From positions 1 to 37,219 of the forward strand of contig JBARBG010000022.1 in NCBI GenBank assembly GCA_049792815.1: a stretch of 37,219 nucleotides of DNA. Reading direction: 5' to 3'. This DNA is from DAIDKA01 sp049792815. Its GTDB lineage: Bacteria; Pseudomonadota; Gammaproteobacteria; Steroidobacterales; Steroidobacteraceae. Under the pieces are notes generated by a model that was not told where the DNA came from, did no database searches, and worked only from the letters and a program-made list of their open reading frames with translations. Each line of letters starts with the position of its first letter. Position 1 is the stretch's first letter. The position numbers and the translations under genes were made by a program. This document shows, piece after piece, positions 8,225-19,954 of this stretch.

Positions 8225-8992
8225 TCAGATGAACGCGGCGGTCAACATGTAATCCAGCAACAGGATCAATACCGACGACGCCACAACGGTGCGGGTCGTC
8301 GCCAGGCCCACGCCTTCGGCGGTGGGTTCGGCGTGGAAGCCTTCGTAAACGGCAATCAGGCTGCAGATGAAACCGAACACCAGGCTCTTGCAGATGCCTT
8401 CGTTGACGTCATGCAGGCTCACCGAGCTTTGCATCTGCGACCAGAACGAGCCGTTGTCGACGCCCATCATTCGCACACCCACCAGGTGGGCACCGAACAG
8501 GCCGACCACATCGTAAACGGCGGTCAGCAGCGGCATAGAGATCAGGCCGCCGAGGAAGCGCGGCGCGACCACATAGCGCAGCGGATCGACCGCCATCATC
8601 TGCATCGCCGTCAACTGATCGGTGGCGCGCATCAGGCCGATTTCCGAGGTCAGGGCCGTGCCGGCGCGGCCGGCGAACAGCAGCGCCGTCAGCACCGGCC
8701 CCAGCTCCTTGAGCAGCGCGAGGGCGGCCGCGAAGCCCAGCGCCTCCTCGGAACCGAAGCGCTGCAGCAGCGTGAAGCCCAGCAGCGCCAGCACCATGCC
8801 GGTAAACAGCCCCGAGAGCATGATGATGACCAGCGAGCGAGCGCCGGCATTGTAGATCTGGGCGATGACGAGGTCGGGACGGGCCAGCACCCGCCCGCAC
8901 TGCGTGAACACGTGCACGCAGAAAATGGCCATCTTGCCGATGCGGGCCAGGGTCCGCAGGACGACGCCATCCGGTGCAACGGTCGCGTTCAT
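8225..8992 (-). CDS. mlaE: MlaE, phospholipid ABC transporter permease
   Basis: A 255-residue integral membrane permease of the MlaE/YrbE family. It has about five hydrophobic segments and the family stretches GFAAALALLKELGPVLTALL and GRAGTALTSEIGLMRATDQL. Two copies pair with MlaF and sit under the MlaD ring. It overlaps mlaF by 4 nt (ATGA) and precedes mlaD by 35 nt. Confidence 0.96.
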   Translation of the reverse strand: MNATVAPDGVVLRTLARIGKMAIFCVHVFTQCGRVLARPDLVIAQIYNAGARSLVIIMLSGLFTGMVLALLGFTLLQRFGSEEALGFAAALALLKELGPVLTALLFAGRAGTALTSEIGLMRATDQLTAMQMMAVDPLRYVVAPRFLGGLISMPLLTAVYDVVGLFGAHLVGVRMMGVDNGSFWSQMQSSVSLHDVNEGICKSLVFGFICSLIAVYEGFHAEPTAEGVGLATTRTVVASSVLILLLDYMLTAAFI

Positions 8993-9798
8993 GAACCGTC
9001 TCCGGACAGCAACTGCGCCGTGACCTCGGGTGCGGGATAATGGAAAGGTGAGGGACCATCGGGATCACCGCTCATGAACTGGTGCACGATCGGCTCGTTG
9101 CTGCGGGCCAGATCCGCGGGCGTTCCCGAGGCCACGATCCTGCCCTCCGCCATCAGGTAGGTGCGCTGCGCGATGCTTGCGAGTTCGTGCACATCATGGG
9201 AGACAATGATGCTGGTGATGCCCAACGCCTGGTTCAACTGCTGGATCAGGCGCAGGATCACGCCCAACGCAATCGGATCAAGTCCGACGAACGGCTCGTC
9301 GTAGATCAGCAGTTCCGGATCCATGACCACGGCGCGAGCCAGCGCCACGCGCCGAGCCATCCCGCCGGAGAGCTCCTCGGGCATCAGTTCTGCGGCGCCA
9401 CGCAGGCCCACGGCGTTCAATTTGGTGAGCACCAGGTTTCTGATCAGCGCTTCGGGCAGGTCCGAGTGCTCGCGCAGCGGAAAGGCGACGTTTTCGAACA
9501 CATCGAAGTCGCTCAGCAGCGCACTGTTCTGAAACAGCATGCCCATGCGCTTGCGCAGCGCGAAGGTCTGGCGCGTATTCAGATCGGCCAGATTTTCGCC
9601 AAAGACCCGGACCTCGCCGCTGTCGGCGTAGATCTGCGCGGTCATCAGCCGCAGCAGCGTGGTCTTGCCGGTTCCGCTCGGACCCATGACGGCCGTGATC
9701 TGGCCCTTCATCGCCTGCACTGACAGGCCCGAGAAAATCGCCCGGCCGCGCACCGAGTAGCACGCGTCCCGGACGTCCACGATTATTTGATCTGTCAC
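8989..9798 (-). CDS. mlaF: MlaF, phospholipid ABC transporter ATPase
   Basis: A 269-residue ABC ATPase that energises the Mla complex. It has Walker A GPSGTGKTT, Q-loop MLFQNSALLSDFDV, signature LSGGMARRVALARA, Walker B LLIYDEPFVGLDP and switch histidine IIVSHDVHE. The start is read as GTG at 9798 (VTDQIIVDVRD), which aligns the protein with the family N-terminus. Longer starts would overlap the upstream aldolase gene and add a non-family sequence. No strong ribosome-binding site precedes the GTG. The aldolase stop codon is only 16 nt upstream, so mlaFEDCB probably follows that gene in one transcript. Confidence 0.94.
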   Translation of the reverse strand: MTDQIIVDVRDACYSVRGRAIFSGLSVQAMKGQITAVMGPSGTGKTTLLRLMTAQIYADSGEVRVFGENLADLNTRQTFALRKRMGMLFQNSALLSDFDVFENVAFPLREHSDLPEALIRNLVLTKLNAVGLRGAAELMPEELSGGMARRVALARAVVMDPELLIYDEPFVGLDPIALGVILRLIQQLNQALGITSIIVSHDVHELASIAQRTYLMAEGRIVASGTPADLARSNEPIVHQFMSGDPDGPSPFHYPAPEVTAQLLSGDGS

Positions 9799-9814
9799 GT
9801 GCTTTGAGCGTGCC

Positions 9815-10837
9815 TCAGGCGGCCTTGTTTTCCAGGTCCGGGGTATAGCGGCCGGCGCTGGCCAGGCCATTCAGACGCGCCCGCTTCAGGTACTCCTTCT
9901 GCCCCGCCCCGTAGCCGGCCGCGGTGCCGCCCCAGCCCTTGAGCGCCGCATCCTGCAGCGCACGACCGTAGCTGAAGGTGAGGCGCCAGGGCAGGTCCGC
10001 CATCTGGTTCATCAAGGACAGATGCAACGTCGCTTCCTGCGAGGCCTGGCCGCCGGAGAGGAAGGCGATTCCCGGCACCGCGCCCGGCACGTGGCGCTTC
10101 AGGCAGCGTACGGTCGCGGCGGCGACCTGTTCGGGCGCGGCGCGATTCGCGGCCTTCTTGCCGGAGATCACCATATTCGGCTTGAGCACCATGCCCTCCA
10201 GATAGACGCGATGCTGGTACAGCTGATCAAAGACCACCTGCAACGTGTCATTGGTGACGGCCTCGCAACGTTCAATGGAATGGTCACCGTCCATCAGCAC
10301 CTCGGGTTCGACGATCGGCACGATCTGCTGTTCCTGGCACAGTGCGGCATAGCGGGCCAACGCCTGCGCATTGGCTTCGATTGCAAATGCGCTGGGAATG
10401 TCCCGGGCGATGTCGATGACGGCGCGCCACTTGGCAAAGCGCGCACCGAGCCTGTAGTACTCCTGGAGACGCTCGCGCAGGCCGTCCAGGCCCTCCGTGA
10501 TGGTCTCGCCGGGGAAACCTGCCAGGGGCTTGGCGCCCAGGTCCACCTTGATTCCAGGCAGTACGCCGATGCTCGTGAGATGGTCGGCGAAGTTCACACC
10601 GGCCGAGGTCTTCTGGCGGATGGTCTCATCGTAAAGGATGACGCCGCTGACCCACTCCTGGGCCCCGGGGGCCGTCAACAGCAGGTCGCGGTAGGTGCGG
10701 CGATGTTCCTCGGTCGAGTCCAGCTTGATGCCGTCGAAGCGCTTCTTGATGGTGCTCGAACTCTCATCCGCCGCCAGCAGACCCTTGCCCTTGACCACCA
10801 TTGCGCGGGCAACTTTTTCCAGATCGCTGAGGTTCAT
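9815..10837 (-). CDS. Class I fructose-bisphosphate aldolase
   Basis: Splits fructose 1,6-bisphosphate into dihydroxyacetone phosphate and glyceraldehyde 3-phosphate by a Schiff-base mechanism. The 340-residue protein resembles the eukaryotic-type class I aldolases. It shows GKGLLAADESSSTIKKRF, SGVILYDETIRQ, VEPEVLMDGDHSIERCE and the Schiff-base lysine in GMVLKPNMVISG. The ATG at 10837 has AAGGGGG about 9 nt upstream, and the longer open frame up to 10948 lacks family similarity. It lies just upstream of mlaF on the same strand and is divergent from the suf operon. Confidence 0.94.
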   Translation of the reverse strand: MNLSDLEKVARAMVVKGKGLLAADESSSTIKKRFDGIKLDSTEEHRRTYRDLLLTAPGAQEWVSGVILYDETIRQKTSAGVNFADHLTSIGVLPGIKVDLGAKPLAGFPGETITEGLDGLRERLQEYYRLGARFAKWRAVIDIARDIPSAFAIEANAQALARYAALCQEQQIVPIVEPEVLMDGDHSIERCEAVTNDTLQVVFDQLYQHRVYLEGMVLKPNMVISGKKAANRAAPEQVAAATVRCLKRHVPGAVPGIAFLSGGQASQEATLHLSLMNQMADLPWRLTFSYGRALQDAALKGWGGTAAGYGAGQKEYLKRARLNGLASAGRYTPDLENKAA

Positions 10838-10933
10838 CGTCGCGTACCCCCTTAGGTACTTCTGGTTGAGCGGGAGTGGGCCCGGAAGAATAGCAAATCG
10901 GCGTGCGGCACCGGTCATGCCGCACCGCGGCGA

Positions 10934-10972
10934 CTGGCATTGGGGCATAAAGAGTACTAAAATGGTCCTACT
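10934..10972 (+). promoter_or_regulatory. Candidate suf promoter with overlapping Rrf2-type operator
   Basis: A -35-like CTGGCA (10934-10939) and a -10-like TAAAAT (10958-10963) are separated by 18 nt. The -10 lies inside an imperfect inverted repeat at 10953-10972 (AGTACTAAAATGGTCCTACT, AGTA...TACT ends). Its core resembles the central part of the IscR type 1 box (GACT-R-WWW-Y-AGTC). The position, 30-50 nt before the Rrf2-family regulator gene, fits autorepression by the cluster-bound regulator. The outer bases of the IscR consensus match poorly, so specificity may differ. Confidence 0.5.
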
Positions 10973-11002
10973 TAGCCCGCAGCTGTCACGGCACCCGCAC
11001 CC

Positions 11003-11459
11003 ATGTTACGCATCAGCAAGTTGACCGACTACGCGACCGTCGTCCTGGCGGCTCTGGCCGAGCAGCCGGACCAGCTGCGCACCGCCGCGGCGCTGGCCGG
11101 GCGCACGCACATCGCCGCCCCGACCGTGAGCAAGCTGCTCAAGCAACTGCACCGGGCGGGCCTGCTGACCTCGGTGCGCGGCCTCCACGGCGGCTACCAG
11201 CTCGCCCGACCCCCGGCCCAGATCACGGTTGCCGCCATCCTCGACGCCCTGGAGGGCCCCGTCAGCCTCACGGACTGCTCCGGGGGTCATGGTCAGTGCG
11301 GGATCGAACACCACTGCCGGGTGGCTTCGGTGTGGCAGCGACTGAACCTCGCGTTGCGCCGGGCCTTGAGCGATGTGACGTTGGCGGAACTGGCCGGGAT
11401 GGACTCCGTGCAGTCCCGCCTGCCCATCCTGGAACACGAAATCAAGTTCGCGGCGCGCC

Positions 11460-11467
<8 letters not shown>
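11003..11467 (+). CDS. sufR: SUF operon Rrf2-family iron-sulfur regulator
   Basis: A 154-residue Rrf2/IscR-type transcription factor heading the suf operon. The winged-helix segment LAGRTHIAAPTVSKLLKQL leads into the wing VRGLHGGYQLARPP. Three cysteines in DCSGGHGQCGIEHHC (Cys92, Cys99, Cys105) have the spacing that binds a [2Fe-2S] cluster in IscR. It probably senses cluster supply and represses its own operon. The sufB start overlaps its stop by 8 nt. This is the proteobacterial Rrf2 SufR, not the cyanobacterial DeoR-like SufR. Confidence 0.92.
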
Positions 11468-14006
<2,539 letters not shown>

Positions 14007-14039
14007 AGGCCTTAAGACCAATATCCGGACAAGTCCAGC

Positions 14040-14789
14040 ATGTTAGTAGTCAAAGATCTGCACGTCAGCGTGGGCAACACCGCGGTGCTCAAGGGCCTGA
14101 ACCTCACCGTACCGACCGGCGAGGTGCACGCCATCATGGGTCCCAATGGCTCGGGCAAAAGCACCCTGGCCTATGTTCTGGCCGGCCGTCCGGGATACTC
14201 GGTGACGTCAGGCACTGTGACCTATGACGGCCAGGACCTGCTCGCGCTGGCACCTGAAGAGCGGGCGCGTGCCGGGGTGTTCCTGGGGTTTCAGTACCCG
14301 GTCGAGATTCCCGGCGTGAACAATGTCTACCTGCTGAAGGCCGCCCTGAACGCCGCGCGCAGGCAGCGTGGGCTGCAGGAAGTGGATGCCTTCGAGTTCC
14401 TGGGGCTGGTACGCGAGAAGATGAAGCTCATGCAGATGCCGGAGACGTTCCTGTCGCGCGGCGTCAACGAGGGCTTCTCCGGCGGCGAGAAAAAGCGCAA
14501 CGAGATCCTGCAGATGCTGGTGCTGGAGCCGCGCCTGGCCATTTTGGATGAAACCGACTCCGGATTGGACATCGATGCCCTGAAGGTCGTCGCCACCGGC
14601 GTGAACAGTCTGCGTGGCACCGAGCGCTCAATCGTCCTGGTCACCCATTACCAGCGGCTGCTCGAGCACATTGTTCCGGACCGGGTGCACGTGCTGGCGG
14701 GCGGCCGCATTCTGCGCAGCGGTGATCACACCCTGGCCCACGAACTGGAACGCCGTGGCTATGACTGGGTGATCAGCGAGGCGGCCTGA
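14040..14789 (+). CDS. sufC: SufC, ATPase of the SUF Fe-S assembly complex
   Basis: A 249-residue ABC-type ATPase that pairs with SufB and SufD and drives the conformational change in cluster assembly. It has Walker A GPNGSGKST, the SufC-specific LGFQYPVEIPGVNN, signature FSGGEKKRNEILQ, Walker B LAILDETDSGLDID and switch IVLVTHYQRLL. It starts 33 nt after the sufB stop. Confidence 0.97.
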   Translation: MLVVKDLHVSVGNTAVLKGLNLTVPTGEVHAIMGPNGSGKSTLAYVLAGRPGYSVTSGTVTYDGQDLLALAPEERARAGVFLGFQYPVEIPGVNNVYLLKAALNAARRQRGLQEVDAFEFLGLVREKMKLMQMPETFLSRGVNEGFSGGEKKRNEILQMLVLEPRLAILDETDSGLDIDALKVVATGVNSLRGTERSIVLVTHYQRLLEHIVPDRVHVLAGGRILRSGDHTLAHELERRGYDWVISEAA

Positions 14790-14808
14790 GGGCAAGGCCT
14801 TGGCAACC

Positions 14809-16064
14809 ATGAGCAGCCCCCTCCTCACCCGCATTGCGGCCGAGCACGACGCGGCGCTTGACGCCCAGTCACCGCCGCCCCTGGCCCGCGCCCAGCGCCG
14901 CGAGGCCCTCAAGCGCCTGCTGGAGCGTGGCCTGCCCACGACCCGCGATGAAAACTGGCGCTATGCCAACCTGCGCACGCTGGAAAAAGCGAGCTTCATG
15001 CCCGCAACCGCGGCTGTCGCGGTCAGCACCGCCGACCTGCCCGCGCCGATCGCGGGGTTCGCCCGCTGCGTCTTCATCGATGGCGTGTTCGCCGCGCCTC
15101 TGTCGGCCGTCTGCGGCGCCGCCGGTGGCGCAGTCCTGACCCGTCTGCAGGGCGGGCTGCCCAGCCATGACCAGGCCTTCGCACTGTTGAATGAAGCCTT
15201 CGCCAGCGATGGTGCCGACCTGCAGGTGGCAGCGGACGCGGACGCCACTATCGAGGTGCTGTTCTACAGCGCCTCCGCCGGCGCCGCGTATCCGCGCCTG
15301 AACGTGCGGCTTGCGCCCAATGCGCGCCTGCGGCTGATCGAGCGCCATGTGGGTTCGGCCGCGGCGCAGTTCATCAATTCCGTGGTGCGCGTGGACATCG
15401 CCGACGGCGCCGCGTTCAGTCACTACCGGCTGCAGGAGGTCGCCGCCGCGGCCACCTGGAACGACACCCTGCGCGCCACCGTGGCCCGCGACGCCAGCTA
15501 CCAGCTGCACCTGCTGCAGGTCGGCGGCCTGGCCGCGCGCACCACCGCCGACATCCAGCTGGCAGGACCTGCGGCCCGCACCCGGATCGACACCGTATCG
15601 CTGGCGGATGCTCAGCAGGTGCATGACCACATGATTGTCGTGGAGCATCAGGCCGCGAACACGCGCACCGAGGAGAATTTCCGGGGCATCGCCGCGGGTC
15701 GCGCCCGCATCGGCTTCAATGGCCTGATCATCGTCCGCAAGGGCGCGGACCACGCCGATTCGGCGCAGTCACTGAAGGGCTTGCTCGCCGGCGGTGATGC
15801 CGAGATCGACCTGCGGCCGCAGCTTCAGATCCACACCGATGAGGTGCGTTGCAGCCACGGCGCCACGACCGGCAAGCTCGATGACGCCATGCTGTTCTAT
15901 CTGCTGACCCGTGGCATCGAGCCTGCGGTCGCACAGCGCCTGCTCAAGTGGGCCTTCATCACCGACGTGGTGGCGAATATCGATGTTCCGGCACTGCGCA
16001 CCCATGTCCAGCGCAGCCTTGCCAGCCATATGCAGGATGCCCAGAGCCTGGAGGATCTGTTGTC

Positions 16065-16068
<4 letters not shown>
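14809..16068 (+). CDS. sufD: SufD, Fe-S assembly scaffold subunit
   Basis: A 419-residue paralogue of SufB that forms the SufBC2D complex. It is needed for iron entry in E. coli. The N-terminal helical region includes GLPTTRDENWRYANLRTLEK. The beta-helix region contains NTRTEENFRGIAAGRARIGF, and the C-terminus has the family signature LQIHTDEVRCSHGATTGKLD. The histidine in CSHGAT is the conserved one near the SufB interface. The ATG at 14809 is chosen; a TTG at 14800 is also possible and lies closer to GGGCAAGG. The stop overlaps the sufS ATG (ATGA). Confidence 0.95.
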
Positions 16069-17317
<1,249 letters not shown>

Positions 17318-17318
<1 letters not shown>

Positions 17319-17791
17319 TGGAGTTGAAGGACCTTTACCGTGATGTGATCCTCGATCACAACCGGCAGCCACGCAACTTTGGGCGGCTGGATCCGGCGGA
17401 TGCCTCGGCCGACGGCCACAATCCCCTGTGCGGGGACCGTCTGACCCTGTCGCTGCGCCTGTCCGGAGACACGATCACGGACATTCGTTTCGAGGGCAAG
17501 GGCTGCGCCATCTCCACGGCCTCGGCGTCGCTGATGAGCGAGGCCGTGAAGGGCCGCGACCGCCGGGCCGTTCACGAGCTTTTCACCAAGGTTCACGCCC
17601 TGCTCACCCAGCCCGAAGCGGCGGTGCCTGAATCCCTCGGGAAACTGGCCGCATTGTCGGGCGTGCGCGAATTCCCCTCGCGGGTGAAGTGCGCCAGCCT
17701 GTGCTGGCACACCCTCAATGCCGCGCTCGAGGAAGGTGGCACGATTTCAACCGAAGCCGGCAATGAATCCTCTTCGGAAGGTGTCCGATGA
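17318..17791 (+). CDS. sufU: SufU-type sulfur acceptor
   Basis: A 157-residue IscU-fold protein of the SufU branch. It has metal/sulfur ligands Cys38 and Asp40 (NPLCGDRL), Cys63 (FEGKGCAISTASAS) and Cys125 (RVKCASLCW). A roughly 20-residue insertion lies between the second and third cysteine, and the conserved histidine/lysine position of IscU is lost. In Bacillus, SufU is a zinc-dependent sulfurtransferase that accepts persulfide from SufS and passes it to SufB. It is placed directly after sufS (1-nt overlap) and has a Ser/Glu-rich tail. This replaces the SufE used in E. coli. Confidence 0.93.
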
Positions 17792-18339
17792 GGTCGCATG
17801 AAAACGAACCGGTGGTCATCTACCGCGAAGTCCAAGCGGTGGTGGTGCCCGCGGGCCAGGAAGTCACCCTCAAGCCCGGCCAGGCCGGGTACATCACCCA
17901 GGCGCTGGGCGGCAGCTTCACGCTCTACGTCGACGGCAATCTGTATCGACTGGCCGGAACTGATGCGGATGCCATCGGCAAAGAGGTGCTGAAGATCCCC
18001 GAGCTGCCACCCAATGCCAGTGAAAGCGATGTGCTGGAGGCCGTGTGGGCACAGCTGCGCACCTGCTTTGATCCGGAGATTCCGATCAATATCGTGGACC
18101 TCGGCCTGGTCTATGACTGCGCGGTGCATCCGAAGGAGGACGGCACGCGCCAGGTGGACATCAAGATGACGCTCACGGCGCCGGGCTGCGGCATGGGCGA
18201 CATCCTGGTGGATGATGCGACGGACAAGATCAAACTGATTCCGACGGTCAGCGAGGCCAAGGTCGAACTGGTGTTCGACCCACCCTGGAACCAGTCGATG
18301 ATGACCGAGGCCGCGCGCCTCCAGACCGGGATGTTCTGA
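17788..18339 (+). CDS. sufT: SufT, MIP18/DUF59-family Fe-S maturation factor
   Basis: A 183-residue protein. Its first 75 residues form a SufT-specific segment (AGQEVTLKPGQAGYITQALG), followed by a MIP18/DUF59 domain. That domain has LRTCFDPEIPINIVDLGLVY, the conserved cysteine in TAPGCGMGDIL and FDPPWNQSMM. SufT acts as an accessory factor in maturing Fe-S proteins in Staphylococcus. Its ATG overlaps the sufU stop by 4 nt. Confidence 0.93.
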   Translation: MRSHENEPVVIYREVQAVVVPAGQEVTLKPGQAGYITQALGGSFTLYVDGNLYRLAGTDADAIGKEVLKIPELPPNASESDVLEAVWAQLRTCFDPEIPINIVDLGLVYDCAVHPKEDGTRQVDIKMTLTAPGCGMGDILVDDATDKIKLIPTVSEAKVELVFDPPWNQSMMTEAARLQTGMF

Positions 18340-18340
18340 C

Positions 18341-18661
18341 ATGCCGGGGCAGTGGATCGATGTCGGCGCCGCCGACAAGGTGCGCGAGGACCGCACTTTC
18401 TGCGCCGAGGTCGAGGGCTTTCCCATCGTCATCGCCCGCTGTGGCGACGAGTTCTACGCCATGGAGGACCGCTGCACGCACGACGGCGAGTCCTTCGCGG
18501 CCGCAGATGTCGAGGACTGCGAGATCATCTGTCCGCGCCACTTCGCGCGGTTTTGCCTGAAGACCGGCGAGGCGCTGTCCCCGCCCGCCTACGAGCCCGC
18601 CCGGACCTTCAAAGTCAAAGTCGAGAACGGCCGCATACTGGTCGATTCCACGGTGGAATAA
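18341..18661 (+). CDS. Rieske [2Fe-2S] ferredoxin-like protein
   Basis: A 106-residue single Rieske domain. Cluster ligands are Cys45 and His47 (RCTHDGE) and Cys64 and His67 (CPRHFARF), the C-x-H...C-x2-H pattern. The second box has Arg where most have Cys or Tyr, and there is an extra Cys72. Such small ferredoxins serve as electron carriers for oxygenases, but no oxygenase is encoded here. Its place as the last suf gene, 1 nt after sufT, suggests a role as electron donor or cluster client of SUF. Its stop codon directly abuts that of the convergent MFS gene. Confidence 0.9.
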   Translation: MPGQWIDVGAADKVREDRTFCAEVEGFPIVIARCGDEFYAMEDRCTHDGESFAAADVEDCEIICPRHFARFCLKTGEALSPPAYEPARTFKVKVENGRILVDSTVE

Positions 18662-19873
18662 TCAGCGCTCAAGGTGTCTCGCCCACAAGGCAATCACCAG
18701 CGCGGCGACGGTCAAAATCAGTACGAAGCCGGCCACCCCCAGCCATGCCGCATGGTTCCAGGCAAGGCCACCGACCGAACCCAGCAGGCTGGCGCCAAAG
18801 TAGTAGAAGAGAAGGTATAGCGCCGATGCTTGGGCTCGGTCGCGCGTGGCGCGCCGCGCGACCCAGCCCGATGCGGTTGAGTGCGCCGCAAAGAAAGCGC
18901 CGGTGACAATCGCAATGCCGCACAGGACAGCGGCTAGCGGGTGCACCACGGTAAGTGCTATGCCCGCGGCGAGAACCGCAATCGGCATCCAGAACACCCG
19001 GCCGGGACCCAGACGACTGGCAAGGCCGCCCATCCAAGCCGAGCTGAAGGAGCCGAGCAGATAGACCAGAAACACCAATCCTACGGCCGCCTGACTCAAG
19101 CGGTACGGCGCGGCTTCCAGCCGAAAGCCAAGGTAGTTAAAGATCGTTACGAAGACCCCCATCAGCAGAAAGGCTGCGACATACAGGAGCGGCAGCGCCT
19201 TATCAGCAAGCAGGCCTCGCATGGCGAGCGCGAGCGAACGCAAGTCATGATGCACCGGGCAAAAGGCACGCGGGCGTGGCGCGAAGACTGCAAAGGCAAG
19301 TCCTGCGGCCAATCCCGCCGCGCCCAGCAGCCCGATCGCCTCGCGCCATCCGATGTATTGAGAAATGAAGGCGGCACCGAGGCGTCCTGCCATGCCGCCG
19401 ATCGCGGAGGCTGCAATGTACAGTCCCATGGCTGAGCCAATCGAGCTCGGGTGGACCTCTTCGGAGACGTAGGCCATCGCGACGCTGGGAATTCCCGCCA
19501 GCGCCACGCCAATTGCGGCTCGCATGGCCAGCAATTGCGTCCAGCCCGGCACTACGGCCGAGAGCATGGTCAGAGCAGCCGCAGCGAGCAGCGAAAAGAT
19601 CATGAGTGCCCGCCGGCCGATACGGTCCGACAGGACGGCCGCCGGAATGAAGGTCAGGGCCATGGTGCCGGTAGTGAGCGATACCGCGAGGCTCGCGGTG
19701 GCCGCGTTCACGCCGAACTGAGCGGTAAACGTCGGCAGGAGCGGCTGCACGTCATACATCAGCGCGAACGTCGAGAATCCGGCCATGAGGAGCGCGACAC
19801 TCAGTCGCCGGTAGGCCGGCGTGCCGTGAACGATCAGGTCGGAGACTGTTTGCGGCACGATCTGATGGTACAC
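18662..19873 (-). CDS. MFS transporter (drug/sugar-efflux type)
   Basis: A 403-residue, 12-helix major facilitator protein. The N-terminal half has MYDVQPLLPTFTAQFGV, a DHA1-like LAVSLTTGTMALTF and the loop motif LSDRIGRRALMIF between helices 2 and 3. The style is that of the AraJ/YnfM/Bcr group of exporters. The substrate cannot be read from the sequence. The start is uncertain: GTG at 19873 or GTG at 19858, with no ATG and no clear ribosome-binding site. The frame stays open to 20509, but that part overlaps the divergent gene and is not family-like. Confidence 0.85.
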   Translation of the reverse strand: MYHQIVPQTVSDLIVHGTPAYRRLSVALLMAGFSTFALMYDVQPLLPTFTAQFGVNAATASLAVSLTTGTMALTFIPAAVLSDRIGRRALMIFSLLAAAALTMLSAVVPGWTQLLAMRAAIGVALAGIPSVAMAYVSEEVHPSSIGSAMGLYIAASAIGGMAGRLGAAFISQYIGWREAIGLLGAAGLAAGLAFAVFAPRPRAFCPVHHDLRSLALAMRGLLADKALPLLYVAAFLLMGVFVTIFNYLGFRLEAAPYRLSQAAVGLVFLVYLLGSFSSAWMGGLASRLGPGRVFWMPIAVLAAGIALTVVHPLAAVLCGIAIVTGAFFAAHSTASGWVARRATRDRAQASALYLLFYYFGASLLGSVGGLAWNHAAWLGVAGFVLILTVAALVIALWARHLER

Positions 19874-19918
19874 GCCATGGTTTTCGCTGCGCTCATCATA
19901 AACAACAGGCGCGCGCCG

Positions 19919-19924
19919 TATACT
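19919..19924 (+). promoter_or_regulatory. Candidate -10 element for the beta-helix gene
   Basis: TATACT lies 30 nt before the GTG start of the secreted beta-helix gene, in the 81-nt gap between it and the divergent MFS gene. The -35 region at the right distance (TCATAA) is a poor match, so an activator may be needed. No promoter is apparent for the MFS gene in this gap. Confidence 0.35.
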
Positions 19925-19954
19925 GCCGCGGGGGAACCAACCAGAGCAGGTACA

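Noticed and set aside
18655..18682. A GGAATAATC...GTCT string resembling the ECF promoters
   Set aside because: The blocks are about 2 nt too close, the first lacks the AAA run, and it would read into the antisense strand of the MFS gene.
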